From the NCBI RefSeq assembly GCF_900107935.1, contig NZ_FNVG01000010.1, positions 1 to 64,000 of the forward strand: a stretch of 64,000 bases of DNA. Reading direction: 5' to 3'. A program made the translations under genes and the position numbers. Source of the stretch: Vibrio hangzhouensis. GTDB lineage: Bacteria; Pseudomonadota; Gammaproteobacteria; Enterobacterales; Vibrionaceae. Positions 35,675 to 44,880 of the stretch are shown here, in pieces. Each line of letters begins with the position of its first letter. The first letter of the stretch is position 1. The notes under the pieces are model-generated. The model did no database searches, was not told where the DNA came from, and saw nothing but the letters and a program-made list of their open reading frames with translations.

Positions 35675-35937
35675 AATTACAACTATTCTTCTTATCATCA
35701 TCGTAGAGTATAACAAAACTGACACTGAGAGAAGGTAATCCTTAACACTCGAAAGTTGGTGCTATTACGCCTTTATAGGGAGACTGATATCATTATCAGA
35801 ACTAATAGGCCCACGGATTTTATGGATTACAACAGGGAGTCATCAGGACCCAATGCCATAAAATCGGTTTCTTAATAAATAGAATGTGGCCATATTCTCG
35901 GTAGAAAACGGATCTTTTTACTGTGGTTTAATTTGTT

Positions 35938-35972
35938 TACCCGTAGCGCGTTGGGTAATCACCTCAAGAGGT
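35938..35972 (+). promoter_or_regulatory. Second dyad and ribosome-site hairpin before MFS paralog B
   Basis: TACCC-N10-GGGTA (35938-35957) repeats the arms of the lysR dyad. Right after it ACCTC-AA-GAGGT (35961-35972) is a short inverted repeat whose right arm contains the probable Shine-Dalgarno AGAGG of the transporter. Confidence 0.45.
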
Positions 35973-35979
35973 CTGTAAG

Positions 35980-37227
35980 ATGTTGAAAAAACTTGGTTTG
36001 GAAGGCTGGTTCTCAGCTCACTTTGCATACGGTATTGTGCAGATAGTGTTTATTCCAATGATGGTACCCTCCTTTATTCTTGCTCGTACGGGTAGTGCTA
36101 CACAAGCTGGTCTGGCAATGGGTTTATTCGGTTTGGCGGGCCTTTTTGCTCCGCTGATTGGTATGCTCGCGGACAAGTTTAAAGCTCACCGCCTTGCACA
36201 ATTGTTTGGAATGGTTGCTTATCTAATTGCTGGTGCGAGCTTCCTGGTAGCTGGTGAAAACTTTGCGCTTATGGCGATCGGATCTATCTTCTTTGGTACT
36301 GGTTCTGCGATTCTACTGATGTTGAACCCCGTATTCATCACCTTCGCTGGTTATGACGCTAAGACTGAAGCGATGAAACTGGGCCGAATGGCGCAAGTAT
36401 TGATTATTGGTTCTTTGTTGTCTGGTGTTGCTCTTGCGTCAGTGACTAACATGGGCTGGTCTTACGAAGCTCGCTTTACTGCAATGATGGCAATTGTGGC
36501 TGTACTGATGGTGATCACCATGCTCACCAATAAAAAAGCGGCACAGCGTATTCTGGACAATGCAGAAGCGGTTGCAGCAGCTGCAGCAGAAGAAGACGCA
36601 CCAAAAGTCGGTTTTGTGAAAGTTGTTTTCTCTAACTTTGGTTTGTTCTTATTGGCTGTAGGTCTTTTGTGTGCAGGGCAGGGCGCGTTTCAGGCTCAGT
36701 ACCCGAACTTACTGGAAAATGCCTACGGTGTGGCACAGTCACTGTCTGCTGCAAACCTTTCAGTGGCTTCTGTTCTGGGACTTGTCGTACTGGTTGGTGC
36801 TGAAAAGTTCGTGACTCGCTTCGGTAACTTAAGCTTGTTCAAGCTTTCCGCTGTCGCGTCTATCGCCGTGATCGTTGTATTGTACCTAATTGCAGAAATG
36901 GGCGTGTCTCTACACTACGTGTTACCTTTGGCGCTAGTACTGGTTTACCTGCAAGGTATCACAGTAACTGACATGATCTCACCGGCAATTGCAGCACGTT
37001 TGACGTTTGTCGGTGGTGGTTTGACCCAAGGATTGATGATGTTCTTTATCTCTCTTGGCTTCGGATTGGGCAGTGTTATCAGTGGTGTCGCAGTGGATGG
37101 ATTTGGATGGGCTGCTCTGCCGTTCTCAATTCTTGTTCTAACAGCGGCTTCTTACGTGTGCATCCTGATTGTGGGAGCAAAACACAAAGCGTCGGTAAAG
37201 CATAAGCAGCAAGAGGCTGCGGTTTAA
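35980..37227 (+). CDS. MFS transporter, paralog B
   Basis: A 415-residue major facilitator with about 12 helices, paralogous to the 26918-28174 transporter throughout its length, including GMLADKFKAHRLAQLFGMVAY, LLMLNPVFITFAGYD and YLQGITVTDM. The loop between halves is Ala-rich and acidic (near residues 188-205). It is divergent from the LysR gene, a usual arrangement for a regulated target. It and paralog A enclose the enzyme genes, so it probably moves a substrate or product of that pathway; direction and substrate unknown. Confidence 0.82.
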   Translation: MLKKLGLEGWFSAHFAYGIVQIVFIPMMVPSFILARTGSATQAGLAMGLFGLAGLFAPLIGMLADKFKAHRLAQLFGMVAYLIAGASFLVAGENFALMAIGSIFFGTGSAILLMLNPVFITFAGYDAKTEAMKLGRMAQVLIIGSLLSGVALASVTNMGWSYEARFTAMMAIVAVLMVITMLTNKKAAQRILDNAEAVAAAAAEEDAPKVGFVKVVFSNFGLFLLAVGLLCAGQGAFQAQYPNLLENAYGVAQSLSAANLSVASVLGLVVLVGAEKFVTRFGNLSLFKLSAVASIAVIVVLYLIAEMGVSLHYVLPLALVLVYLQGITVTDMISPAIAARLTFVGGGLTQGLMMFFISLGFGLGSVISGVAVDGFGWAALPFSILVLTAASYVCILIVGAKHKASVKHKQQEAAV

Positions 37228-37244
37228 TTTCAATCGACGTAAAT

Positions 37245-37274
37245 AAAAAAGCTTGGCCAATGCCAAGCTTTTTT
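37245..37274. terminator. Bidirectional terminator MFS B / DUF1887 gene
   Basis: AAAAAAGCTTGGC-CAAT-GCCAAGCTTTTTT between convergent genes. Confidence 0.93.
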
Positions 37275-37297
37275 ATGGTTGTTTGTCTCGTCCCTGG

Positions 37298-38470
37298 TTA
37301 GGAGAGCTGAGAAAGCTCATCAATTCCCCCGGCGCCCTGAAACCATAGAGTGAGGTGTAATCTTAGATCTTTCAGTTCATCAGGACCGATAAGTGCGAGC
37401 CCCAAGTCTTCTGCACGGGTAATGTCATTGTGTCGTAATGGTCGGAAACTAACGAGCATAGCTCGGGCCTGCAGTCCACCCAGTAAGTCACGTAGTGATT
37501 CCAATTTATATAAGGTATCATCGCCGTCATCACGCATACCTTTGGTCTTACATTCAATGATATGCAGCTTATTGTTCACCACTGAAGCCACATCGAGCTC
37601 GTTTCGTACTTCTCGCTCTCCAAGCTGACGGTAGACCTGTACGTTGAGGGAACGATCCTGGATAGTTGGTAGATCATCCTGAATTTGCTTGACGGTACTA
37701 TGAACCAGGTTCTCAAGCCATTCGCCATTGGAAAAACGACGTGCATCTTCGCTGATAAAGGTCAGTACGCCATCGTTATAACTGGCAATTTCGGATTCTA
37801 CCAGGTCACTAATGAGCATATTGAGCTCACGGTAGCCCTGCTGTTTTTCCGATAATTCGACATCCAGTTTCTGTTCTTTACGACAAGTGGTTGCGAGGTA
37901 GTTAAGCGTGGCGAGACCCGGACCTAATTCCAGAGCATTACCTGCCCATTTCTCACCCAACTCATAAAGCTTTTTATCCAGCTGCGGAGGGAGATCATAG
38001 TCGGTGAATTCGCCGCGAGCACCAAATATGGTCAGATAATCACCGATGGTGATGTGATCCTGAACCTGAGCGTCTTCTGCTCCTTCAGGATACAGCCAGC
38101 ACATCTTGTCGCTGTTGGGCTCTACAACGAAGATAGGCCAGTGGTAAGTACGAAACACCTCATAAACAGAGAGTAATCGATGTCTTAAGCCGCAGCTGGC
38201 ATTCAGTTTGACTTCGAGGTTTTTCTCTTTGAGTTGTTTTGCCAGGTTCTGGATGGAGTGTTTAATAACAGAGGTATTGACGATGTTGGGAATTTCAAAG
38301 AATTCGGAGGTGATGTCTCTTTCGGCTAACACTGAGTTGAGGCGCTCATACATCTCAAATTGGGATTCATCACCAATGAAGATGATATGACGACTGATAG
38401 TGCGGTCATCAAGTAATGGAGTCACCAAGCGAATAGGATCTTGGTCAATAATGCCTACATGAACGGCCAT
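37298..38470 (-). CDS. DUF1887 protein: CARF-like domain plus PD-(D/E)xK nuclease
   Basis: A 390-residue protein of the DUF1887 family, whose structural prototype is V. cholerae VC1899 and which includes the type III CRISPR accessory nucleases Card1/Can2. The N-terminal Rossmann-like domain (to about 150) carries LNASCGLRHRLLSVYEVF where ring-nucleotide-binding CARF proteins have a GGTK-like loop. The C-terminal nuclease shows GEWLEN (E253), NELDV (D293) and IECKTK (E306, K308), a complete metal-dependent active site. No CRISPR or cas genes are in the window. Its ligand and target in vibrios are unknown to me. Confidence 0.85.
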   Translation of the reverse strand: MAVHVGIIDQDPIRLVTPLLDDRTISRHIIFIGDESQFEMYERLNSVLAERDITSEFFEIPNIVNTSVIKHSIQNLAKQLKEKNLEVKLNASCGLRHRLLSVYEVFRTYHWPIFVVEPNSDKMCWLYPEGAEDAQVQDHITIGDYLTIFGARGEFTDYDLPPQLDKKLYELGEKWAGNALELGPGLATLNYLATTCRKEQKLDVELSEKQQGYRELNMLISDLVESEIASYNDGVLTFISEDARRFSNGEWLENLVHSTVKQIQDDLPTIQDRSLNVQVYRQLGEREVRNELDVASVVNNKLHIIECKTKGMRDDGDDTLYKLESLRDLLGGLQARAMLVSFRPLRHNDITRAEDLGLALIGPDELKDLRLHLTLWFQGAGGIDELSQLS

Positions 38471-38583
38471 AAAGTTTCCTTCAACGTTTTGGCTTGCTGA
38501 AGAAAAAGAGAGTATGACGCAGGGTCATTTTAAAAGTGAAGCAAGCCATACCCAAGATATAATGCCAGCACTGCAAAAAAACA

Positions 38584-38610
38584 AGAGCAAGTTTCCAGGA
38601 AACTTGCTCT
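38584..38610 (-). terminator. Terminator of the chemoreceptor gene
   Basis: AGAGCAAGTTT and AAACTTGCTCT form a perfect 11-bp stem with a 5-base loop; on the minus strand TTGTTTTTTT follows. Confidence 0.88.
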
Positions 38611-38644
38611 TTATAAAAGAATTTACCTGCTTATTACATCAATT

Positions 38645-40636
38645 CTACAGTTTGAATCGATGTACCAGTTCTCCTTGTTGGTTTGCCAAACTAGTGAGAC
38701 TTTCGCTGGTTGAAGCGATTTGCGACATTGCCTGGTAGCTCTCATCTGCAATGTGGTTGATCTCTTCAATGTTTTTCGCGATCTCTACAGTGGTCTCACT
38801 TTGTTCTGCTGCTGCCTGAGAAATGTGAGTACTCATTTGACTGATTTCGATAATGAGGGCCTGGATCTCTTCCATGGCACCGTTAGCGCTAGAAGCCTGT
38901 TCGACGGACAGCTCCATATCACGCATACAGCTCTCAATCACTTGTCCTGCGCTCTTAGAGCTCGATTGCAGGTTACTGATCATAGTCTCAATCTCAGTGG
39001 TCGACTCAGTGGTTTTCTGAGCCAGAACCCGAACTTCGTCGGCAACAACCGCGAAGCCTCGGCCTTGTTCACCCGCTCGGGCTGCTTCGATGGCCGCATT
39101 CAGTGCAAGTAAGTTGGTTTGCTCGGCGATATTGCGAATCACATCCAGAATGCTACCGATATGGCTGCTCATTTTCTGTAGTTCGCTCACCGCTTCAACC
39201 GATTCATTAAGTCTGGCCTCAAGTTGATTGATGGTACTGATATTGGTGCTCATTATCTGACGTCCAGACTCAGAAGCCGACTCCACTTGATGGACTTTTT
39301 CCAGTGAACTCTGCGCGCTGTTGGCCACTTCCTGTACTGAGTGAGACATTTCCGTCATTGCCGTGGCAACATTCGCTGTTTGCTCTCGCTGGGCACTCAG
39401 TTGGCTTTGTGCACTGGCGGAGGTGTTTTGATTATTACCTGCGGTTTCAGTCAGATTATCAGAGGCGTCATTCAGCTTGACCAACACGTTGTGAAGGCTG
39501 TCAGCCAGCGTATTAATGTGGTTACCTAAGCGGCGGAACTCATTGTTGTACTTCACTTCAATGCGCTGGGTCATATCGCCTTCGGTGAGGCTCTCTAGCG
39601 TCTTCAGGGTACTATTCAGCGGCTGACGCACACTTTGAGCAATATGGTAACCGATACCTACGGCGACCAGAGTCACTACCAACCCTATGGCAATCGCTTT
39701 GATGACACCTTCGTCATATACTGTGCCTGCTTCGACAAGAGATTGATTTAGATTAGCCGTCGCCGTGTCGTTGAACACGTTGAGCGTTGCCATCGCCCCA
39801 TCCACTTCTAAAGCAAGGTTTTCAATGTTTTGATACAAAGCAGCACGAGCCATCAAATAGTTGTTGTGCTGATCTAGTACACCGCCTTTTTGACCAATGT
39901 CCTTAGTGAACTGGACCACGGATTCCTCAAAAACGTCTTTAAGTTCTGGCATTTGAGTCACCAGACCTCGGTAGGCGTAGTTAAGGTGAGTCACGGCCTT
40001 GCGGTTCTTGTTCACTGCTTCTTGAACAAAGGCAGTATCGCTACTCGCCAAAGCATCAGAGGTGATGAGCTCTGCATCCTTCAATTTGATAAAGTAGCTT
40101 TTCGCCATTACTTTGACCGAAATGCTTGATGCATCATCGACGTATTCTTTCATGCCCACAGAAAGATCAGAGTGAAGTTTTTGAAAGCGACGGGTAGAAA
40201 GTTGCACTTGCTCCTGAGCTGCGAACATGGATTGATAGTTGTCCATGGCCTCTTGTGCTTCACTGCTATAGCGTGCTTGTACATCACGCAGTTCACTAAT
40301 ACGGCTTTCTAGCTCTGGAAACCCTGAACTGGCTTCAGCGAGTTGTGACAATGCGCTGTCGAATTTGCCCATTGAGTTGGAAAACTCTTCGCGGCGGACC
40401 TTCATCCTTTCTTTATTCTGAGTAGTCAGAAAGTCTTTAAACGATTTATCAGCGGATAACAACTGCACGCTGGTTTGGTTTGATAATGAAACCAAAGGTA
40501 ACGAGGACTTTGAAACAGAGCCAAAGTATTGATGGATCTGGTTCATTCCACTTAGCATCAACACTATGGTGATGACAAATAAAACGACAATGAGTGTGAA
40601 GCCCGCGTACATTCGCCTGATAACGGAACCCTGCAT
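38645..40636 (-). CDS. Methyl-accepting chemotaxis protein
   Basis: Inner membrane chemoreceptor of 663 residues. A first helix near the N-terminus (TLIVVLFVITIVLML), a long all-helical periplasmic sensor of about 270 residues resembling the helical bimodular type, a second helix (AIAIGLVVTLVAVGIGYHIA), a HAMP domain (QPLNSTLKTLESLTEGDMTQRIE) and a cytoplasmic signalling domain with the hairpin tip RNIAEQTNLLALNAAIEAARAGEQGRGF. No CheR-docking pentapeptide at the end. ATG 40636 follows GGGAGAG; ATG 40669 is upstream of it. Ligand unknown. Confidence 0.92.
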   Translation of the reverse strand: MQGSVIRRMYAGFTLIVVLFVITIVLMLSGMNQIHQYFGSVSKSSLPLVSLSNQTSVQLLSADKSFKDFLTTQNKERMKVRREEFSNSMGKFDSALSQLAEASSGFPELESRISELRDVQARYSSEAQEAMDNYQSMFAAQEQVQLSTRRFQKLHSDLSVGMKEYVDDASSISVKVMAKSYFIKLKDAELITSDALASSDTAFVQEAVNKNRKAVTHLNYAYRGLVTQMPELKDVFEESVVQFTKDIGQKGGVLDQHNNYLMARAALYQNIENLALEVDGAMATLNVFNDTATANLNQSLVEAGTVYDEGVIKAIAIGLVVTLVAVGIGYHIAQSVRQPLNSTLKTLESLTEGDMTQRIEVKYNNEFRRLGNHINTLADSLHNVLVKLNDASDNLTETAGNNQNTSASAQSQLSAQREQTANVATAMTEMSHSVQEVANSAQSSLEKVHQVESASESGRQIMSTNISTINQLEARLNESVEAVSELQKMSSHIGSILDVIRNIAEQTNLLALNAAIEAARAGEQGRGFAVVADEVRVLAQKTTESTTEIETMISNLQSSSKSAGQVIESCMRDMELSVEQASSANGAMEEIQALIIEISQMSTHISQAAAEQSETTVEIAKNIEEINHIADESYQAMSQIASTSESLTSLANQQGELVHRFKL

Positions 40637-41058
40637 ATATCTCTCCCTAACGGTGTTGCAGCAATACAAAAGTCATACAAAATTTAACTGGACGCTTTGC
40701 GCAGAACCGAGCACTATCAGGCGGCTTGGGGGAGAGCCTTTCTGGTGGTCTTACGCGTTTGTCTCTTTTATAGATTGATATCGTTAGAATTAACAAAATC
40801 TGAAATATATATGAGTTGCAGTGTTACGTTTTATGACGCACCCGGCAAAAATGTAATAAATCTGCGAGTTTTGTCGAGAACTGTTACCGGTGTGGTGTAC
40901 TAAAAAACGAGTGCTGTATGAGAAGTGAACAATAGGAAAAACAGTAAGCTATCTAAAGGCGCTTTAAATTGTGATTGGCTTAGCCTTAGTGCATACTTTC
41001 ATAATCACAGTCCAATAGGACTGACTCTATACATTTCATTTGGCAATTGGAGAGCTTC
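40637..41058. other. Intergenic region MCP / hinT
   Basis: About 420 bases between divergent genes with no credible coding frame. A small dyad AGTCC-AATA-GGACT lies at 41009-41022, 37 bases before hinT, with CTCTATACAT just downstream as a possible -10. Nothing else supported. Confidence 0.45.
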
Positions 41059-41409
41059 ATGGCTGAAGAAACCATTTTTAGCAAGATTATTCGCAAAGAA
41101 ATTCCAGCAGATGTGTTGTATCAAGACGATCTGGTTACTGCATTTCGTGACATTAACCCTCGAGCACCCAGCCATGTGTTGATCATTCCTAATAAACTTA
41201 TCCCTACAGTCAATGACGTTGAAGCAGAAGACGAAGCGATGATGGGACGTATGTTTACTGTCGCCAGAAAGATTGCCCAGGAAGAAGGCATCGCAGAAGA
41301 CGGCTACCGCCTTATCGTCAACTGTAACTCTTACGGTGGACAAGAGGTTTACCATATCCACATGCACCTTGTTGGTGGTCGCCCGCTGGGCCCGCTGCTA
41401 ATGAGCTAG
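41059..41409 (+). CDS. hinT: HIT-family purine nucleoside phosphoramidase
   Basis: HinT hydrolyses adenosine phosphoramidates. The 116-residue protein has [39 protein letters not shown] and the histidine triad HIHMH near the C-terminus. ATG 41059 follows GGAGAG at proper distance; a TTG at 41047 is in frame but before the ribosome site. It starts the same operon order as in E. coli (hinT-ycfL-lpoB-thiK). Confidence 0.95.
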   Translation: MAEETIFSKIIRKEIPADVLYQDDLVTAFRDINPRAPSHVLIIPNKLIPTVNDVEAEDEAMMGRMFTVARKIAQEEGIAEDGYRLIVNCNSYGGQEVYHIHMHLVGGRPLGPLLMS

Positions 41410-41493
41410 CTTTCGAAAGGTTTGGGCAACGCGTAATCTTTATTCTGCGTGTTGCCAATGCCTTGTTATTTCACGTCACTATTTAAATTCTTT

Positions 41494-42891
41494 ATGTTAA
41501 GACGTCTTATTAGACACGGATTCATCGTTGCCGTTGCCTCTACATTGACTGCATGTGCCGGGCTGACAGCAGGTAATTTGTTCAGTCACTACACTCAGCA
41601 AAACGTCATTGTGTATCAGGCGATAAAGACCGGCCAGTACCAAAAAGCGCAATCTGCGCTACCAAAAGAAGTGGTGGCTGGGGATATTCTTGATAATTTT
41701 GAGCGCGGCAGAGTGTCGTTTTTGGCGGAGTCATATAAAGAGAGTAAATCAGCGCTTGAAGCGAGCGACCGCGCTGTTAGAGTTCAACAGGACAAAGCCC
41801 TGATCTCTATTTCAGATACGGCAACTAGTGTTGGGGCATTGGCGATCAATGACAATATCACGGAATATGTTCCGCCAGACTACGAACTGGGCTTTCTTCA
41901 TCTTTATCTCGGTCTGAACTATATACAGCGCAACGATCTTGAAGGGGCTCTGGTCGAAGTGAGGCGAGCAAACCAGGTCCAGGAACGGGCGCGAAAAGCC
42001 CGGGAAAATGCTCTTCGTTCGGCTGAATCGGCAATGAGGCAAAAAGGCCTTGATCCTAATATTGGCTCAGTGTTGTCACGTTACCCAGATGCCGGCGATA
42101 AACTGAAAGCGGTTCAAAATGGTTATCTTTTGTACTTGTCCGGACTGCTGTATGAGGCTTCTAACGATCTCAATGGCGCGTACATTGATTACACACGAGC
42201 TTTAGCTGTTGCGCCAGAAAACGACGCGGTTATTGATGCGGTGATCCGTGTCGCCAAGCGTTCTGGACGCAATCAGGACCTGGCTATACTCAAAAAGCAA
42301 TATGGCGATCGTCCGAACCTAAATCAGGGAGAAGGACGAATCATCGTACTTGAGGAGCAGGGAATTGTGAACGCCATGCAATCCTGGAATCTCACATTGC
42401 CAGTTTACGACAGTCGGGGTAACACGGCGCTCTATACGGTCGCCTTACCTTATTATGTTCCAGGTGTGAGTGTAAAGTATCCGGCGCTGGAGATTGATGG
42501 TGAAAAAATTGCCTCAGATGAACTGGTGGATGTGACTCTGATGGCTCAGCAACAACTCTCGGAAAACATGCCAACAATACTACTCCGTCAGGCTCTCAGG
42601 GTGTATGCGAAAGATCAGATACGTAAGAGCACCGCCAAAGATGACGATGTCGGAAACTTAATTTTTAATGTTTGGAATACGTTAACCGAACAGCCCGATA
42701 CACGCAGTTGGCAAACCCTGCCCGGCGTAGTAAATGTCGCCAGTGAGACAGTCAAGGTGGGTACCCATCAGATTTCCGCGGCAGGTCAGGACTATACTTT
42801 TGATGTGAGAGACAGACAGACCACCTTGGTGTGGATTTCACGTCAAGGGGGAAGCGCCAGTATATGGCATAAGCAATTAGGAAGAATGTAA
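41494..42891 (+). CDS. COG3014-type lipoprotein
   Basis: A 465-residue predicted lipoprotein. The signal peptide ends in the lipobox LTAC with the modified cysteine about 21-22 residues from ATG 41494. The middle has TPR-like helices (GFLHLYLGLNYIQRNDLEGALVEVRRANQ and YLSGLLYEASNDLNGAYIDYTRALAVAPEN). No ribosome site is clear for ATG 41494, ATG 41458 or GTG 41449, so the start is uncertain; the chosen start gives a normal signal peptide. Located between hinT and ycfL and probably linked to LpoB-dependent envelope synthesis. Function unknown. Confidence 0.75.
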   Translation: MLRRLIRHGFIVAVASTLTACAGLTAGNLFSHYTQQNVIVYQAIKTGQYQKAQSALPKEVVAGDILDNFERGRVSFLAESYKESKSALEASDRAVRVQQDKALISISDTATSVGALAINDNITEYVPPDYELGFLHLYLGLNYIQRNDLEGALVEVRRANQVQERARKARENALRSAESAMRQKGLDPNIGSVLSRYPDAGDKLKAVQNGYLLYLSGLLYEASNDLNGAYIDYTRALAVAPENDAVIDAVIRVAKRSGRNQDLAILKKQYGDRPNLNQGEGRIIVLEEQGIVNAMQSWNLTLPVYDSRGNTALYTVALPYYVPGVSVKYPALEIDGEKIASDELVDVTLMAQQQLSENMPTILLRQALRVYAKDQIRKSTAKDDDVGNLIFNVWNTLTEQPDTRSWQTLPGVVNVASETVKVGTHQISAAGQDYTFDVRDRQTTLVWISRQGGSASIWHKQLGRM

Positions 42892-43283
42892 TGAAAAAGT
42901 GGTTAGTAAGCTTCGGGATCCTTTTGACTCTATTTGGTTGCGCATCAAAGAAAACGACAGGTATCAAGATTGAAGGACAGACTCAAACCGTGTTGTACGG
43001 TGACGAGCAGATGGGTAATAAGTTCTCAATTGATGACATCTCAACCATCGACACGAATGGCCATGCCAGAGCCGTGGTAAAACTCTCTAACACAACGTCG
43101 ATTGACCAGATTATCCAATATCGCTTTTATTGGTACGACGAGCAAGGGCTCGAAGTCAACACCAAGCAGGCACCCTGGAAGCGAGCAATCTTACGTGGTG
43201 ATGAAACCATTACCCTGTCTGAGGTGTCAGTAAACCCGAATGGTAAAGAATTCCGTGTGCAGTTGCGCGGAGCGGATGAGTAA
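42891..43283 (+). CDS. ycfL: YcfL-family lipoprotein
   Basis: A 130-residue lipoprotein with lipobox FGCAS near residue 17 and a small beta-rich domain (AVVKLSNTTSIDQIIQYRFYWYDEQGLEV) typical of YcfL. Its ATG shares one base with the stop of the preceding lipoprotein gene, indicating coupled translation, and it precedes lpoB as in E. coli. Role unknown. Confidence 0.85.
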   Translation: MKKWLVSFGILLTLFGCASKKTTGIKIEGQTQTVLYGDEQMGNKFSIDDISTIDTNGHARAVVKLSNTTSIDQIIQYRFYWYDEQGLEVNTKQAPWKRAILRGDETITLSEVSVNPNGKEFRVQLRGADE

Positions 43284-43323
43284 TTTCCACTGGTTGGAAA
43301 GTAAGTAAGACTAAGGAAACAAA

Positions 43324-43914
43324 ATGAAGAAAAGTATTATTGCTTTGTTGGGTATGGCAGTCATTCTTGGCGGCTGTTCAAATCAAGTAAGTTACGGCGA
43401 CGCGCAGGCTACTGAAACGACAACGATCGATTTTGGCTCGACGGACCTGCAGAAAATTGCTGGTGACATGGTTGACAGTATGCTGATGTCTGGATCAGTT
43501 GCCGCTATTACTCGAGACGGTCGACCAATTGTATTTGTCGAGCGCATCAAAAACAAAACCACAGAGCATATTGATACTGAGTCTATTACTGACACCATCA
43601 GCACGAAAATGTTGAACTCCGGCAAGTTCCGTTTTGTTGATATGGATCGAGTTGAGTCGGTGCGTGAGCAGCTGAACTTCCAGAATAATGATGAGTTGGT
43701 GAATCAAAGCACGGCGATTCAGTTTGGTAAGATGGTTGGAGCACAATATATGCTTTACGGAAATCTGAGCAGTATTGTGAAAGAAGCAGGTAGCGACAAA
43801 GACGTTTACTACAAAATGACGATGCGACTAATGGATCTAGAGACAGGGCTTATTGAATGGGCCGATGAAACTGAGATTCGTAAGCAAGAATCTCGTTCTG
43901 TGCTAGGTCTTTAA
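43324..43914 (+). CDS. lpoB: Penicillin-binding protein activator LpoB
   Basis: Outer membrane lipoprotein that reaches through the periplasm to stimulate PBP1b peptidoglycan synthesis. The 196 residues have lipobox GGCS (Cys near 18), then the LpoB globular domain with RDGRPIVFVERIKNKTTEHIDTESITDTI, FVDMDRVE and GAQYMLYGNLSSIV. The linker between lipid anchor and domain is short compared with E. coli LpoB. TAAGGAAAC precedes ATG. Confidence 0.9.
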   Translation: MKKSIIALLGMAVILGGCSNQVSYGDAQATETTTIDFGSTDLQKIAGDMVDSMLMSGSVAAITRDGRPIVFVERIKNKTTEHIDTESITDTISTKMLNSGKFRFVDMDRVESVREQLNFQNNDELVNQSTAIQFGKMVGAQYMLYGNLSSIVKEAGSDKDVYYKMTMRLMDLETGLIEWADETEIRKQESRSVLGL

Positions 43915-43922
43915 TTGCAGCC

Positions 43923-44765
43923 ATGCTGAACTGGAACGAAGCAGTGCGCCAGTCTGCAGATTTGGCGCTATTACCGCAAGTTCTAAACGAAGTGCCCCTG
44001 GGGGCACTTCCACTTTCTGGCGGTCTGACCAACCGAGCGTGGCGAGTTTGTACCCAGTCACATGGTTGGGTTATATGGCGCGCCAACTCACCTCACTGTG
44101 TGGTGTTTGATGTTTGCCGTAGCAATGAGTCCGCGGTTATTGAAAATGCCCACAATCTGATTGATACCAATCAAGTCATCGCTCACTCTTCTCAAGGCTT
44201 GGTATTGAGTTGGCTGGAAGGTGAACCTTTAGCAGCAGCCAATCAACTTGAGCCCATTCTAGAAGCGCTGGCGAAAATTCATCGAACCGTGCCTGTAACC
44301 GGGATACGTCAGTTTGATTACCAGAGAAAAGTGGACCACTATTGGCAGCAACTGAAAAGCGCAGACATCAAAAGTCATTACACAGATATGTATCAGCAGT
44401 ATCGGACATTACCCCGACTGCATTGTCAGGAGCGAGTATTGTGTCATTTTGATTTTGGTGTGCACAATTTGCTGCAAACGGATAGAGGACTAGCGGTGAT
44501 AGACTGGGAGTACGCGGCGGTTGCTGCGCCGACCCTGGATCTGGTTATGACGTTAGATATGCTTGATGTTGACATTCAGACAGGGCTCGAGATTTATCAG
44601 CGCTATCAGCCTCATATCGATTTTGTGGCTTGGCAGGAGGATATGGCAATCTGGCAACGTCATGCACAAGTCATGGCATCGCTTTGGTATCTTTTAGCGG
44701 CACAGGTCTGGAATAACGACGATTTTTTAAACGAAGCTAACGCGATTTATCAGCGATTCTGTTGA
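43923..44765 (+). CDS. thiK: Phosphotransferase, thiamine kinase-like
   Basis: Choline/aminoglycoside kinase-like protein of 280 residues with GGLTNRAWRV (nucleotide loop), the catalytic CHFDFGVHNLL and metal-binding VIDWEYAAVAAPTLDL motifs. Its position right after lpoB matches E. coli thiK, a thiamine salvage kinase, which is the basis for the name; substrate specificity is not proven by sequence. Confidence 0.75.
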   Translation: MLNWNEAVRQSADLALLPQVLNEVPLGALPLSGGLTNRAWRVCTQSHGWVIWRANSPHCVVFDVCRSNESAVIENAHNLIDTNQVIAHSSQGLVLSWLEGEPLAAANQLEPILEALAKIHRTVPVTGIRQFDYQRKVDHYWQQLKSADIKSHYTDMYQQYRTLPRLHCQERVLCHFDFGVHNLLQTDRGLAVIDWEYAAVAAPTLDLVMTLDMLDVDIQTGLEIYQRYQPHIDFVAWQEDMAIWQRHAQVMASLWYLLAAQVWNNDDFLNEANAIYQRFC

Positions 44766-44880
44766 GATGATCACTGTTTGGCGTTATGTTTTCCGAAAAT
44801 TCATTTTACCCCCTATGAAACTAAGGCTTTCATGGTAGATTTAAAGAAAGCGTACCAATAAGGAAAAATTGAGAGGTACT

